Assembly (NCBI RefSeq): GCF_900110455.1
Contig: NZ_FOIS01000003.1
Location: 327,491-391,490, forward strand
Direction: 5' to 3'
DNA length: 64,000 bases
From: Natrinema salifodinae
GTDB taxonomy: Archaea; Halobacteriota; Halobacteria; Halobacteriales; Natrialbaceae
Of the stretch, positions 52,819 through 60,652 are shown one piece after another; within the stretch, counting starts at the first letter, position 1; each line of letters starts with the position of its first letter. The translations under genes were made by a program, and so were the position numbers. The notes under the pieces were generated by a model. That model was not told the DNA's origin, did no database searches, and was given only the letters and a program-made list of their open reading frames with translations.

Positions 52819-54477
52819 TCATGATTGTTCTATGGAATCCACCACCTTCAGCGCCAGCGCCGTGATCGTCAGCGTCGGGTTCATCGCGCCGCCGGTCGGG
52901 AAGACGCTGCTCGAGGCGATCCAGCAGTTCTCGAGGTCGTGGGTCCGCAGATCCGGTCCGACGACGCTCGCCGCCGGATCGTCGCCCATCCGGGTCGTCC
53001 CCATGTGGTGGTAGGCCGGCCCGGTGTCGTCGGGGCCGACCTGCCAGGTGATTTCCGCGCCGAGTTCCTCGAGGATCCGCTCCTGAATGTCGTTGACGCG
53101 CTCGATGGTCCGCAGCGCCCGGTCGTCGACCGACCAGCGGATGTCCGGGACAGGATTGCCTCGATCGTCGGTCCGATCGAAATCGAGCGCGACGCGGCTG
53201 TCCTCGCGGGGCAGTTGCTCGACCAGCGCGCCTATCCCGATGTGGTTGCCGTACTCGCTCCGCAGGCGCTCTAGGAGATCGTCGCCCCAGTCGTCCCCGG
53301 TCAGGGCCAGCTCGACCGGCGAGGGGCCGTCGTAGTTGAAGAACTCGAGTTTGAACGGCGCGAACTCGTCGTCGGCCTCGTCGTAGAACTGGTGGGACTC
53401 GCTCGTGAGGAAGCCGACGTGATTCTGCCTGGTCGGCTCGTCGAGGACCCCGCCCGTGCCGGCGAACAGGTGGTCCATGAAGAACTTCCCGACCAGGCCG
53501 CTCGAGTTGGCCAGGCCGTCGGGGTAGTGACTCGACTCGGAGAGCAACAGGAGCCGCGGGGTCTCGACGCCGCCGCAGGCGATGACGAAGGCGTCGGCCG
53601 CCTGGCGGTGCCGTTCGTCGTCGGGCGTGGCGTAGACGGCGGCCTCGATCGCATCGGGCCCGTGTTCGAGGCGCTGGACGGGTGCGCGGTCGATCACCGT
53701 CGCGCCCTTACGCTCGGCGCGTTCGACGTGGACGGTTGCATCGTACTTCGCGCCGGAGGGACAGACGGGCTGGCAGGTGCCGTAGCCGACGCAGGCGCTC
53801 CGATCGTCGTAGGCTTCGGAGTTGCGCGCGTTCGGAACGGAGTGCATCGCGATCCCGAGTTCGTCGCAGGCCTCGGCGAACAGCGAGTCGCTGTAGGAGG
53901 GCGGGAACGCCGGCATCGGATGGAGCTGCTCGCGGGGCGGCGCGAAGGGGTTGTCGTCGGCGCCCGCCACGCCGAGTTCGCGCTCGGCCGCGGCGTAGTA
54001 AGGCCGGAGGTCCTCGTAGTCGATGGGCCAATCTGCGCCGACGCCGCGGGCGCTCTTCGAGTCGAAATCATCCTCGTGGAGCCGCATCACCATCCCCTGC
54101 CAGTGGAGCGTCGAGCCGCCGACGCCCTTGACGCGGGCGTGATTCAACGGGTAGAACCGCTCGCCCGACGCCGCGTAGGCGTCGCGGTCGGGGTCGCCGT
54201 CCCAGACGTCCGGGCGGTCGTAGGCGGGTCGGATCGCCCGCTCCTGGCGGGCGAGCCTGTCGTTCGGATCGAACCACGGCCCGGCCTCGAGTATCACGAC
54301 CTCGTGGCCGGCCGCGGCGAGCCGATCGGCGACGATTCCGCCCGCGGGTCCCGCGCCGATCACGCAGACGTCGGCGCCGTCAACGGGGGTGCGATCGATG
54401 TCTGCGGCCGCGTCCGCGTCTCCGTCGGCATCGGTCGCGAACCCCGCCGACTCGGCGGGCGGCCGGCTCCCGCTCAC
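52819..54477 (-). CDS. GMC-type flavoprotein, gluconate 2-dehydrogenase large-subunit-like
   Basis: FAD-dependent oxidoreductase of 552 residues of the glucose-methanol-choline family. The ADP-binding motif VCVIGAGPAGGIVADRLAAAG starts near residue 37, GVGGSTLHWQGMVMRL is the second FAD signature, and the C-terminal GPAYHHMGTTRMGDD...GAMNPTLTITALALK contains the active-site His/Asn region. A CVGYGTCQPVCPSGAKYD stretch near residue 230 has Cys residues seen in gluconate dehydrogenase-type enzymes. It overlaps the small-subunit gene by 4 nt. Substrate unknown; a sugar acid or polyol oxidised at the cell surface is likely. Confidence 0.9.
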   Translation of the reverse strand: MSGSRPPAESAGFATDADGDADAAADIDRTPVDGADVCVIGAGPAGGIVADRLAAAGHEVVILEAGPWFDPNDRLARQERAIRPAYDRPDVWDGDPDRDAYAASGERFYPLNHARVKGVGGSTLHWQGMVMRLHEDDFDSKSARGVGADWPIDYEDLRPYYAAAERELGVAGADDNPFAPPREQLHPMPAFPPSYSDSLFAEACDELGIAMHSVPNARNSEAYDDRSACVGYGTCQPVCPSGAKYDATVHVERAERKGATVIDRAPVQRLEHGPDAIEAAVYATPDDERHRQAADAFVIACGGVETPRLLLLSESSHYPDGLANSSGLVGKFFMDHLFAGTGGVLDEPTRQNHVGFLTSESHQFYDEADDEFAPFKLEFFNYDGPSPVELALTGDDWGDDLLERLRSEYGNHIGIGALVEQLPREDSRVALDFDRTDDRGNPVPDIRWSVDDRALRTIERVNDIQERILEELGAEITWQVGPDDTGPAYHHMGTTRMGDDPAASVVGPDLRTHDLENCWIASSSVFPTGGAMNPTLTITALALKVVDSIEQS

Positions 54478-54995
54478 GCGCCCGGCCCCCGTTGATAGGT
54501 GTCGATTCCGCCCGCGTGGCCCTGTGGATTCTCGATGCCGACCAGTTTACCGCCCGTCGGCGAGGCGTACAATGCCAGCAGGAGTTCGTTGATCACGTAG
54601 TACCGCACCCGTTCGGCGGTCGTCCCCTCGGGGTCCTCGTCGGCGTCGTCCGCACCGACGTTCCTGAGGACCCGGTCGCGGTCCGCGGTCGACAGTGCCG
54701 CGAACCGATCGTCGTACCACTCCCTGGCGTTGTCGTCGAGCGCCGCGACCGCCTCGACGACGCCCGCGGTGTGGTCCGGGTCCGCGAGCCGCCCCTCGAG
54801 AAACGCCTCGACGAACGCCGCCGTGCCGGAGACCTCGCTCGGGTAGACGACCTCGGCGGCCGCGACCAGCGTTTCGCGGAGCCGCTCGACGTCGACCGGG
54901 TCGGACCCGGGCGGGGCTACGCAGCCCGACAGCGTCCCCCCACCGACCCCGAGCGTGGCCAACGCGGCGACCGCGTCTCGCCTGGTCAGTTCCAT
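54474..54995 (-). CDS. Gluconate 2-dehydrogenase subunit 3-like Tat protein
   Basis: Protein of 173 residues with a twin-Arg signal (ELTRRDAVAALATLG) and lipobox-like SGC at about residues 23-25. The mature part (RLRETLVAAAEVVYPSEVSGTAAFVEAFLEGRL, ending TGGKLVGIENPQGHAGGIDTYQRGPGA) fits the small subunit of membrane-bound gluconate dehydrogenases, which carries its flavin partner across the membrane by piggy-back Tat export. This agrees with the partner gene lacking its own signal. A perfect iron box lies between TATA and ATG. No cytochrome c subunit is encoded nearby. Confidence 0.88.
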   Translation of the reverse strand: MELTRRDAVAALATLGVGGGTLSGCVAPPGSDPVDVERLRETLVAAAEVVYPSEVSGTAAFVEAFLEGRLADPDHTAGVVEAVAALDDNAREWYDDRFAALSTADRDRVLRNVGADDADEDPEGTTAERVRYYVINELLLALYASPTGGKLVGIENPQGHAGGIDTYQRGPGA

Positions 54996-55001
54996 GCCAG
55001 C

Positions 55002-55028
55002 GGATTAGGTCAACCTAATCCTTATACT
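55002..55028 (-). promoter_or_regulatory. DtxR/SirR-like iron box 5 with TATA
   Basis: GGATTAGGTCAACCTAATCC (55002-55021) has perfect 9-bp arms around CA. The minus-strand TATA (AGTATAAGG, 55020-55028) is 28 nt before the ATG of the subunit 3 gene, so a bound repressor would cover the initiation site. Confidence 0.75.
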
Positions 55029-55378
55029 CGTTGGAACGAGACGCTCTATTATCGGGAAATCCGCGGGGAGGTGTGCGGCCGCCTCGGTCGGCCGCCAGGA
55101 GACGGTCGCGCCCTGTCGGTGGGGGACCGCAGCCGAGTTCGGGACGGTCTCCGGAACCGGGCTGCTGACGGCCTCCATCACGTACGAATTGTACGAGGAG
55201 TCGCCGATCGAGCCTGTCCGACCGTGACGGTCGATCTGAGAGTTTATCCGACTCGTATAGATTTATTCATCTTACATGAAATCCAATCTTTAACGAGATA
55301 TGATAAATAATTGTGGGGAATGATGTATTCAAAATAGGCGAGTGACCGCTGTCGCGGCCTGTCGACGCCCGCGCGCCG
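55029..55378. other. Intergenic region without recognised gene
   Basis: This 350-base gap becomes AT-rich near 55255-55340. I see no conserved protein, RNA gene or repeat in it. Confidence 0.5.
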
Positions 55379-56629
55379 CTACAGTTCGAACGCGTACGCG
55401 GCGCCCGGACCGCGGGCGTCGTCGCCGACGAGCGCGGTCGTCCCGTCGAGCGCGACGGCCGTCCCGAACCCGTCGGCGCTGTCGGCGTCCTCGGGGGCGA
55501 GGTTCGCCCGCCGGCGCCAGGCGCCGTCGCGGCGCTCGTACGCGTTCGCCGTCCCCGTCCCGTCCGGGTCGGCGTTGCTGTTGGGAGCACCCACGATTGC
55601 AGTGCCGTCGCCGACTGCGACTGCCGCGCCGAACCCGCGCTCGTCGCCGTCGGGTTCGAGGATCACCCGTCCGCGCCAGTCCTCGCCCGAGCGCTCGAAG
55701 ACGTACGCCGCCCCCGCCCCGCCGGCGGCGAAATCGCGGCGGGGCGCCCCGACGAGGACGACGTCGCCCGCCACCGCGACCGCGGCGCCGAACCGGTCGG
55801 CGCTGTCGGCGTCCTCGGGTTCGAAGGCTGCCCGTCGGCGCCAGGTTCCGTCTGTCCGCTCGAACGCGTACGCGACGCCCGGCCCGTCACCCGGGGCGCC
55901 CACGATCGCGGTCGCCCCGTCGAGCGCGACCGCCGTCCCGAACCGGTCGTCGCTCTCGCTGCCCTGGGGTTCGAGGGTCGCCTGCCGGCGCCAGTCCCCG
56001 TCCGCCCGCTCGAACGCATACGCGACGCCCGGCCCGTCGCCTGGCGCGCCCGCGAGCGCGGTCGTCCCGTCGAGCGCGACGGCCGTTCCGAACCAGCCCC
56101 CTGGGCCCCCGTCGTCGGGCGTCAGGGTCGCCTGCCGGCGCCAGTCCCCGTCTGCCCACTCGAACGCGTACGCCGATCCGGACTCGAACCCGCCGGAGCC
56201 GTCGTCGACGGGCGCCCCGACCAGCGCGGTGTCGCCGTCGAGCGCGACGGCCGCACCGAACTCGACGTCCGCGCCGTCGCGATCCGGTGCCGGCGCCCGG
56301 CGCCGCGACCAATCGTCGCCGGACCGCTCGAAGCCGTACGTCGCGCCCACCCGGTATCCGGCGGCGTCGGCGTCGCCGGGGGCGCCCACGAGCGCTGCGC
56401 CGCCGTCGAGCGTAATCGCCGTCCCGAACCGGTCGCCGCTCTCGCCGCTCTCCGGCGTCAGCTCGGCGGCGACCGCCGGTTCGTCGACTCCGCTCTCTTC
56501 GGTCTCGTCGCCGTCGCCGGCGTCGGTCTCTCGGTCACTTTCGTCGCCGACGCACCCTGCCGCTCCGATCGCCGCGAGGACGCTCCCGGATCGAAGGACG
56601 CGCCGCCGACTCGCACTCCACCGTTCCAT
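55379..56629 (-). CDS. Beta-propeller lipoprotein with FG-GAP-type repeats
   Basis: Extracellular lipoprotein of 416 residues. The Tat signal (SRRRVLRSGSVLAAIGAAGC) ends in a lipobox Cys near residue 25, followed by an acidic linker. The rest is about seven repeats of roughly 50 residues, each built as DRFGTAVALDG-T-ALVGAPGD...G-AYAFER-DG-WRRQA-LEP, a pattern of FG-GAP/integrin-like propeller blades, probably one closed seven-blade propeller. The ATG at 56629 has GTTTTTACTAC about 26 nt upstream. Likely a surface binding or adhesion protein; no enzyme motif is seen. Confidence 0.87.
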   Translation of the reverse strand: MERWSASRRRVLRSGSVLAAIGAAGCVGDESDRETDAGDGDETEESGVDEPAVAAELTPESGESGDRFGTAITLDGGAALVGAPGDADAAGYRVGATYGFERSGDDWSRRRAPAPDRDGADVEFGAAVALDGDTALVGAPVDDGSGGFESGSAYAFEWADGDWRRQATLTPDDGGPGGWFGTAVALDGTTALAGAPGDGPGVAYAFERADGDWRRQATLEPQGSESDDRFGTAVALDGATAIVGAPGDGPGVAYAFERTDGTWRRRAAFEPEDADSADRFGAAVAVAGDVVLVGAPRRDFAAGGAGAAYVFERSGEDWRGRVILEPDGDERGFGAAVAVGDGTAIVGAPNSNADPDGTGTANAYERRDGAWRRRANLAPEDADSADGFGTAVALDGTTALVGDDARGPGAAYAFEL

Positions 56630-56966
56630 CGTTGTTACCGATCCGATAGTGTAGTAAAAACCACCTGTTCTCGACGTCGCCGCTGCGAGATTCCCGCCCG
56701 CGACGATCGAACCGTCAGGCCACCGGCGACGCCACGCTCGACGAATCTCGGGGGACGGACGTACCGACGAGCGGAAGCGGCCCCCGATCAGGACCGGTCG
56801 GTTCACGACGCTCGGGCAACGGCGGTACCGAACCGGGGAGTCCTCGTCGGATTATATCAGTTTTAGAGAGCAGCTCCGTCCAGACTGACAGTCTGATTCA
56901 CCGTCTCTCAGTACGATCTCGTTTCATCGAACCGCGTGTGTCACTCGCTCGGGTTTTCTCGCGCCG
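56630..56966. other. Intergenic region between the propeller lipoprotein and SRAP genes
   Basis: This 337-base gap carries the propeller-gene promoter at its left end and an unassigned AT-rich word (TTATATCAGTTTTAG, near 56852-56866). No gene is supported. Confidence 0.55.
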
Positions 56967-57770
56967 TTACGCGGGCTCGATGGACTCGATCAACGACGGA
57001 TCGTCCGTCGACGGATCATTGACCGCCGTCGAGACGGGGTACGCGCGCATTTCGTCGGCTGGATAGGGTTCGAGCACGTCCGACGGATCGTCGCCTGACA
57101 GCCACCGCTGCTCGTCGTCGGGATCGAGAATCACAGCCATGCGGTGATGCAGGTCCGAAACGACCTCGTTCGGCTCGGTCGTGACGATCGTGAACGTCTC
57201 GATTGGTCCGGATTCGGTTTCGGCCCCATCGATGCCGCCGCCGAAGGCGGCCAGGCCCGTTTGGGTCGCGTCCGGTTCCCGGCGCTCCCAGAGGCCGGCC
57301 ATCGCGAAGATCCGGTCGTCCTCGAAGGTGACGCGATACGGCTGCTTCCCGCCCTCGGTCTCGACCCACTCGTAGAACCCGTCAGCGGGGACGAGACACC
57401 GACCCGCCGAAGGCGTGTCGCGCTCTCCCTCGGTCGGCTCGGGAGAATACCGTCGTTGTTCGTAGGCCTCGCGGAAACTCGGCTTTTCGGCGACGGACTC
57501 GGCCCGCGCGTTGATCAGCCCGCCGCTGTCGCCGTCGGCCCACGACGGTACCAGGCCCCACTCGAAGCGGCGGAACGCGTCCGGTTCCTCGTTGGTGAGC
57601 ACCGGCAGGGCCTGCGCGGGCGCCGCGTTGTAGCGGGGTGTAAACGCGGGTTCGGCCGCGTCGTCTCCCCCGTCCGCGTCGGACCCCGATGCCTTCGCCT
57701 CCGGAAATCGGGCGCCGAACCGCTCTTCGAGATCGTCCTGCTCGACGACGAGCGTGTACCGACCACACAT
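56967..57770 (-). CDS. SRAP domain protein (YedK/HMCES family)
   Basis: Protects abasic sites in single-stranded DNA by forming a thiazolidine crosslink through Cys2. The 267-residue protein starts MCGRYTL, so Met removal exposes the catalytic Cys. The conserved Asn is in INARAES, a conserved Glu in DGFYEW, and the His in DLHHRMAVIL. The ATG at 57770 is fixed by the need for Cys2; the frame is open much further upstream but non-coding there. Length is slightly above bacterial YedK because of an acidic insertion around residue 30. Confidence 0.95.
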   Translation of the reverse strand: MCGRYTLVVEQDDLEERFGARFPEAKASGSDADGGDDAAEPAFTPRYNAAPAQALPVLTNEEPDAFRRFEWGLVPSWADGDSGGLINARAESVAEKPSFREAYEQRRYSPEPTEGERDTPSAGRCLVPADGFYEWVETEGGKQPYRVTFEDDRIFAMAGLWERREPDATQTGLAAFGGGIDGAETESGPIETFTIVTTEPNEVVSDLHHRMAVILDPDDEQRWLSGDDPSDVLEPYPADEMRAYPVSTAVNDPSTDDPSLIESIEPA

Positions 57771-57995
57771 ACCCGATCGATCGGGACGCAAGAGCAAAGG
57801 CTGTCCGTTCGCGGCTCGCACCGACGTCGACTCGGCCGATGCGGACTCGAGCCGGTGGCGCCGCCGCTCGCCGGCGACCGCCGTCGTCCGTGGTCGGCCG
57901 GAAACGGATAGTATGAGGTGCTTACTCGCAGTAGAACCGCCGGTACGGGCCCCGTTACGATATCCGATCCCGTCGGAGTCGGCGGTGGGGTCAGC

Positions 57996-58109
57996 ATGGA
58001 CGACCGATACGAAATGGTGGTGTGTCAGAGCGGCAGTCTGGAACTTAGAGATCCGGATGACCCCGATTGCTGGATCGCGACGGACGTTCCGGTCGAAATC
58101 GAGCGGTAG
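57996..58109 (+). CDS. Very small haloarchaeal protein
   Basis: A 37-residue acidic protein (MDDRYEMVVCQSG, then SLELRDPDDPDCWIATD) with two Cys. I recall near-identical small proteins in other haloarchaea, though no function is known. The first Met of that conserved block is chosen as start; longer frames upstream lack similarity. Upstream promoter elements are not clear. Confidence 0.6.
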   Translation: MDDRYEMVVCQSGSLELRDPDDPDCWIATDVPVEIER

Positions 58110-58358
58110 TCCGCGCTCCATCCCCCGTACCCCCTACTTCCTCGTTCGTCGTGCTCCCGCCGACAGTCGACCGGCGATCGACTGTGCTCTATTACGACCG
58201 AGCGATAGCGACGCGACCCATCGCTCGCGGCCGTACTCGGTCCGACTCGAACCGCCTGGCCGATCGCCGAATCGCGATCGACCGGTAGTAGCGGCTACCG
58301 CCGTATCGCCGCGACGGACCATCCACGAAAGCGGCCGTAGCGCGCCTATACCTCGCTA

Positions 58359-58496
58359 TCAGCTTCCGGTCGATTGTCCGTAGCGGGTATTAGAACGAAG
58401 CGTCCCGCCGCACTCCGGACAGCTCGCGCGGTAGGAGGCGGGATGAACCGTAGTTGAACAATCACGACATTCGTAGTAGTTCTCGTAACGCTTCAT
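58359..58496 (-). CDS. Small rubrerythrin-like zinc-ribbon protein
   Basis: A 45-residue protein with two knuckles, CRDC at residues 10-13 and CPEC at 28-31, a rubredoxin-like zinc ribbon seen in many tiny haloarchaeal proteins. The ATG at 58496 is chosen because GGAGG (58505-58509) lies 8 nt upstream and a TATA-like TTATATAG lies near 58529-58537, so the mRNA has a short leader. Role unknown; nucleic-acid or protein binding is usual for such ribbons. Confidence 0.72.
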   Translation of the reverse strand: MKRYENYYECRDCSTTVHPASYRASCPECGGTLRSNTRYGQSTGS

Positions 58497-58778
58497 TCTC
58501 TTTTCCTCCGAAAACGAGGACGATGACCTATATAATAAAACTTTCCTTGGTTGGATGTCCATCTAATATGGCGATAGTTCGACAGACCAGGACAATTGCT
58601 AACAGTAAACGCGGATATCGGCACCGAAGCGTCCTGATCGATCGCAAACGCTGGAAAGGAGACGCCTGGTCGGAATCGAGAAAGATGCGACGGACGGTCC
58701 GAGAGGGCGGCTGCACTCGTGTATTGGAGGAAACTCCCGCGGAGTACTCGCTATTCGTAACTTATTCGTCCCGAGAAA

Positions 58779-58859
58779 CGCCAGGACTGGGATTTGAACC
58801 CAGAATCCCAAAGGGAACACGCTTTCCAGGCGTGCGCCTTACCGTTCGGCCATCCTGGC
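58779..58859 (-). tRNA. tRNA-Ser (anticodon GGA)
   Basis: Class II tRNA of 81 nt without encoded CCA. The acceptor stem is GCCAGGA/TCCTGGC with discriminator G. The anticodon stem-loop CACGCCTGGAAAGCGTG shows anticodon GGA. The variable arm TCCC-TTT-GGGA is extended as in serine tRNAs, and the T arm is CTGGG-TTCAAAT-CCCAG. No intron is present. Confidence 0.95.
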
Positions 58860-58906
58860 CCAGGTCATCCTAACCGCGTCCGTCGTTTAACTGTTACGAG
58901 ATCCGG

Positions 58907-59152
58907 TCACCGCTCGGGCCGATCCGCCGCCCGTGCGGCGATCCGCGGTTCGAGCACGTACGCGCCGATCGTCGCTCCGACCCCGACCGCCAGGCCGACG
59001 GCTAGGCCGCGAGCGATCGAGAGCGGCGGCTCGACGAACAGGGTGTAGCCCTGAACGAGCACGAGAAACGACAGGCAGCCAACGACGCCCCACAGGAGTG
59101 CGGACTTGGTGCGGGGGTCGAGACCCATCGCATCAGCGGGGTAGCCGCTCAT
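58907..59152 (-). CDS. Small two-helix membrane protein
   Basis: An 81-residue protein with two hydrophobic segments (about residues 18-38 and 46-67) and a basic C-terminus. It starts 13 nt after the RidA stop codon on the same strand and is probably co-transcribed with it. I do not recognise a family beyond haloarchaeal hypothetical proteins. Confidence 0.68.
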   Translation of the reverse strand: MSGYPADAMGLDPRTKSALLWGVVGCLSFLVLVQGYTLFVEPPLSIARGLAVGLAVGVGATIGAYVLEPRIAARAADRPER

Positions 59153-59165
59153 GCCGACACCTCGC

Positions 59166-59546
59166 TCACTCGAGGGTCGCGACGGCCTCGATCTCGACGC
59201 CGACGCCCTTCGGGAGGGCGGCGACCTCGACGGCGCTGCGGGCCGGCGGCTCGTCGTCGAAGTAGGCGGCGTAGGCCTCGTTCATCGCATCGAAGTCGTC
59301 GATGTCGTCGAGGAAGACGGTCACCTTGAGGATATCCTCGGCGGTCGCATCCGCCTCGTCGAGGATGGAATCGAGGTTGTAGAGGGCTTGCTCGGTCTGG
59401 TTCTCGATGGGCTCGTCGTCGAGGAGGTCGCCGTCGGCCGTCATGGGGATCTGGCCGGCGGTGAACAACAGCGAGCCGTTACTGGTCGCCTGGCTGTAGG
59501 CGCCGACCGCCGCGGGCGCGTCGTCGGTCTCGATGATTCGTTTCAT
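59166..59546 (-). CDS. ridA: RidA enamine/imine deaminase
   Basis: Canonical RidA of 126 residues, hydrolysing 2-aminoacrylate/2-aminocrotonate released by PLP dehydratases. It has the family motif PAAVGAYSQATSNGSLLFTAGQIPM, the active-site Arg in PPARSAVEVAALPKG and the terminal Glu in VEIEAVATLE. It is first in a pair with the small membrane protein. A threonine dehydratase with ACT domain lies 2.8 kb away on the same strand and would supply its substrate. Confidence 0.94.
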   Translation of the reverse strand: MKRIIETDDAPAAVGAYSQATSNGSLLFTAGQIPMTADGDLLDDEPIENQTEQALYNLDSILDEADATAEDILKVTVFLDDIDDFDAMNEAYAAYFDDEPPARSAVEVAALPKGVGVEIEAVATLE

Positions 59547-59629
59547 GCCCGAAACGTGTATCCGGTCGCGCTTAAAGTTACGAGGTCCGCGACGGACTGC
59601 AGAAGGGCTCGCGGACTTTCGAAGGGGCG

Positions 59630-60652
59630 TCAGTACCCCTCGGCCTCGACCGGCCCCGAGAACGTCGAGTAGAGGATTGCGAAGTAGGCGCAGACCAGCG
59701 GCACGAGGAGGGCCGCGGACAGCGTCAGCAGGCGGAGCGCAAGCGGCGAGATCGCGGCCTCAGCGGCGGTCAGCCCCGTCGCGGGATCGAGGGTCGGGTA
59801 CAGCAGCGCCGCGACCAGCGCGACCAGCGCGTAGGTCAACCCGCCGGCCGCGAGGAAGGCGATCAGGTCCCGCCCGCGTCGGATTGCAAGGGCGTAACCG
59901 CCGCCTACCGCGACCGTAGCGGCGACGAGCGCCAGCGGGAACGGCGCGAACAGGGCGTCGCGAACGGTCGGGCGAGCGGCCAGCGCGAGGAGGACCGCGA
60001 CGGTCAGCGGGAGGAAGGCGGCGAGTGCGCGCAGGCCCCACGTCCGGGCGGCGGCCGCGAGCGCCCCGTCGGTCTTCAGAGCCAGGAACGCGCCGCCGGT
60101 GACGACGGTGAGCGCGACGAGAGCGAGACCGACGAGTACGGTCTCGGGGGCCGCGGTGACGGTCGTCCCGAGCAGCCAGTTCCCGACGAAGATGCCCAGC
60201 AGGAACGGGGTCGCCACACTGCCGACGACGAACGCCCGGCCCCACCAGCGCCGCCAGGCGTCGTCCTCGCGCTGCTCGTAGAACTCGGGCGCCAGGCCGC
60301 GGCAGATGAGCGCCCCGAGGACGGCGAACAGCAGCAGGTAGTGGCGGCTGAAGAGGGCGGCGTACAGCGGTGGGAAGGCAGCGAAGAGGCCGCCGCCGAA
60401 GACGACCAACCACACCTCGTTGCCGTCCCAGAAGGGGCCGATCGCCGCGAGGATGCGTTCGCGCTCGGCCTCGTCGCGCCGGAGCGCGAACAGTGCGCCG
60501 GCCCCGAAGTCGAACCCGTCGAGGAAGAGGAAGGTGCCGAGGAACGCGAAGACGACGACGACCCACAGCGTCGGCAGGTCGACGGGCAGCGACCCGGCGA
60601 GCGGGCCGAGGGCGGCGACGGCGGCGAGCGCTTGGCCGGCGGGCTCAGTCAT
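59630..60652 (-). CDS. cydB: Cytochrome bd-type quinol oxidase subunit II
   Basis: Membrane subunit of the cytochrome bd oxidase, 340 residues with about nine transmembrane helices. It carries LDGFDFGAGALFALRRDEAERERILAAIGPFWDGNEVWLVVFGGGLFAAFP near residues 43-95, the most conserved part of CydB. The start overlaps the end of cydA by 8 nt, so the two are translationally coupled. No CydX-like or assembly CydCD genes are seen nearby, as is usual in archaea. Confidence 0.95.
   Translation of the reverse strand: MTEPAGQALAAVAALGPLAGSLPVDLPTLWVVVVFAFLGTFLFLDGFDFGAGALFALRRDEAERERILAAIGPFWDGNEVWLVVFGGGLFAAFPPLYAALFSRHYLLLFAVLGALICRGLAPEFYEQREDDAWRRWWGRAFVVGSVATPFLLGIFVGNWLLGTTVTAAPETVLVGLALVALTVVTGGAFLALKTDGALAAAARTWGLRALAAFLPLTVAVLLALAARPTVRDALFAPFPLALVAATVAVGGGYALAIRRGRDLIAFLAAGGLTYALVALVAALLYPTLDPATGLTAAEAAISPLALRLLTLSAALLVPLVCAYFAILYSTFSGPVEAEGY

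Noticed and set aside
58454-58873. Plus-strand frame over the tRNA region
   Set aside because: It reads through the tRNA-Ser gene on the opposite strand; the peptide end is simply translated tRNA sequence.
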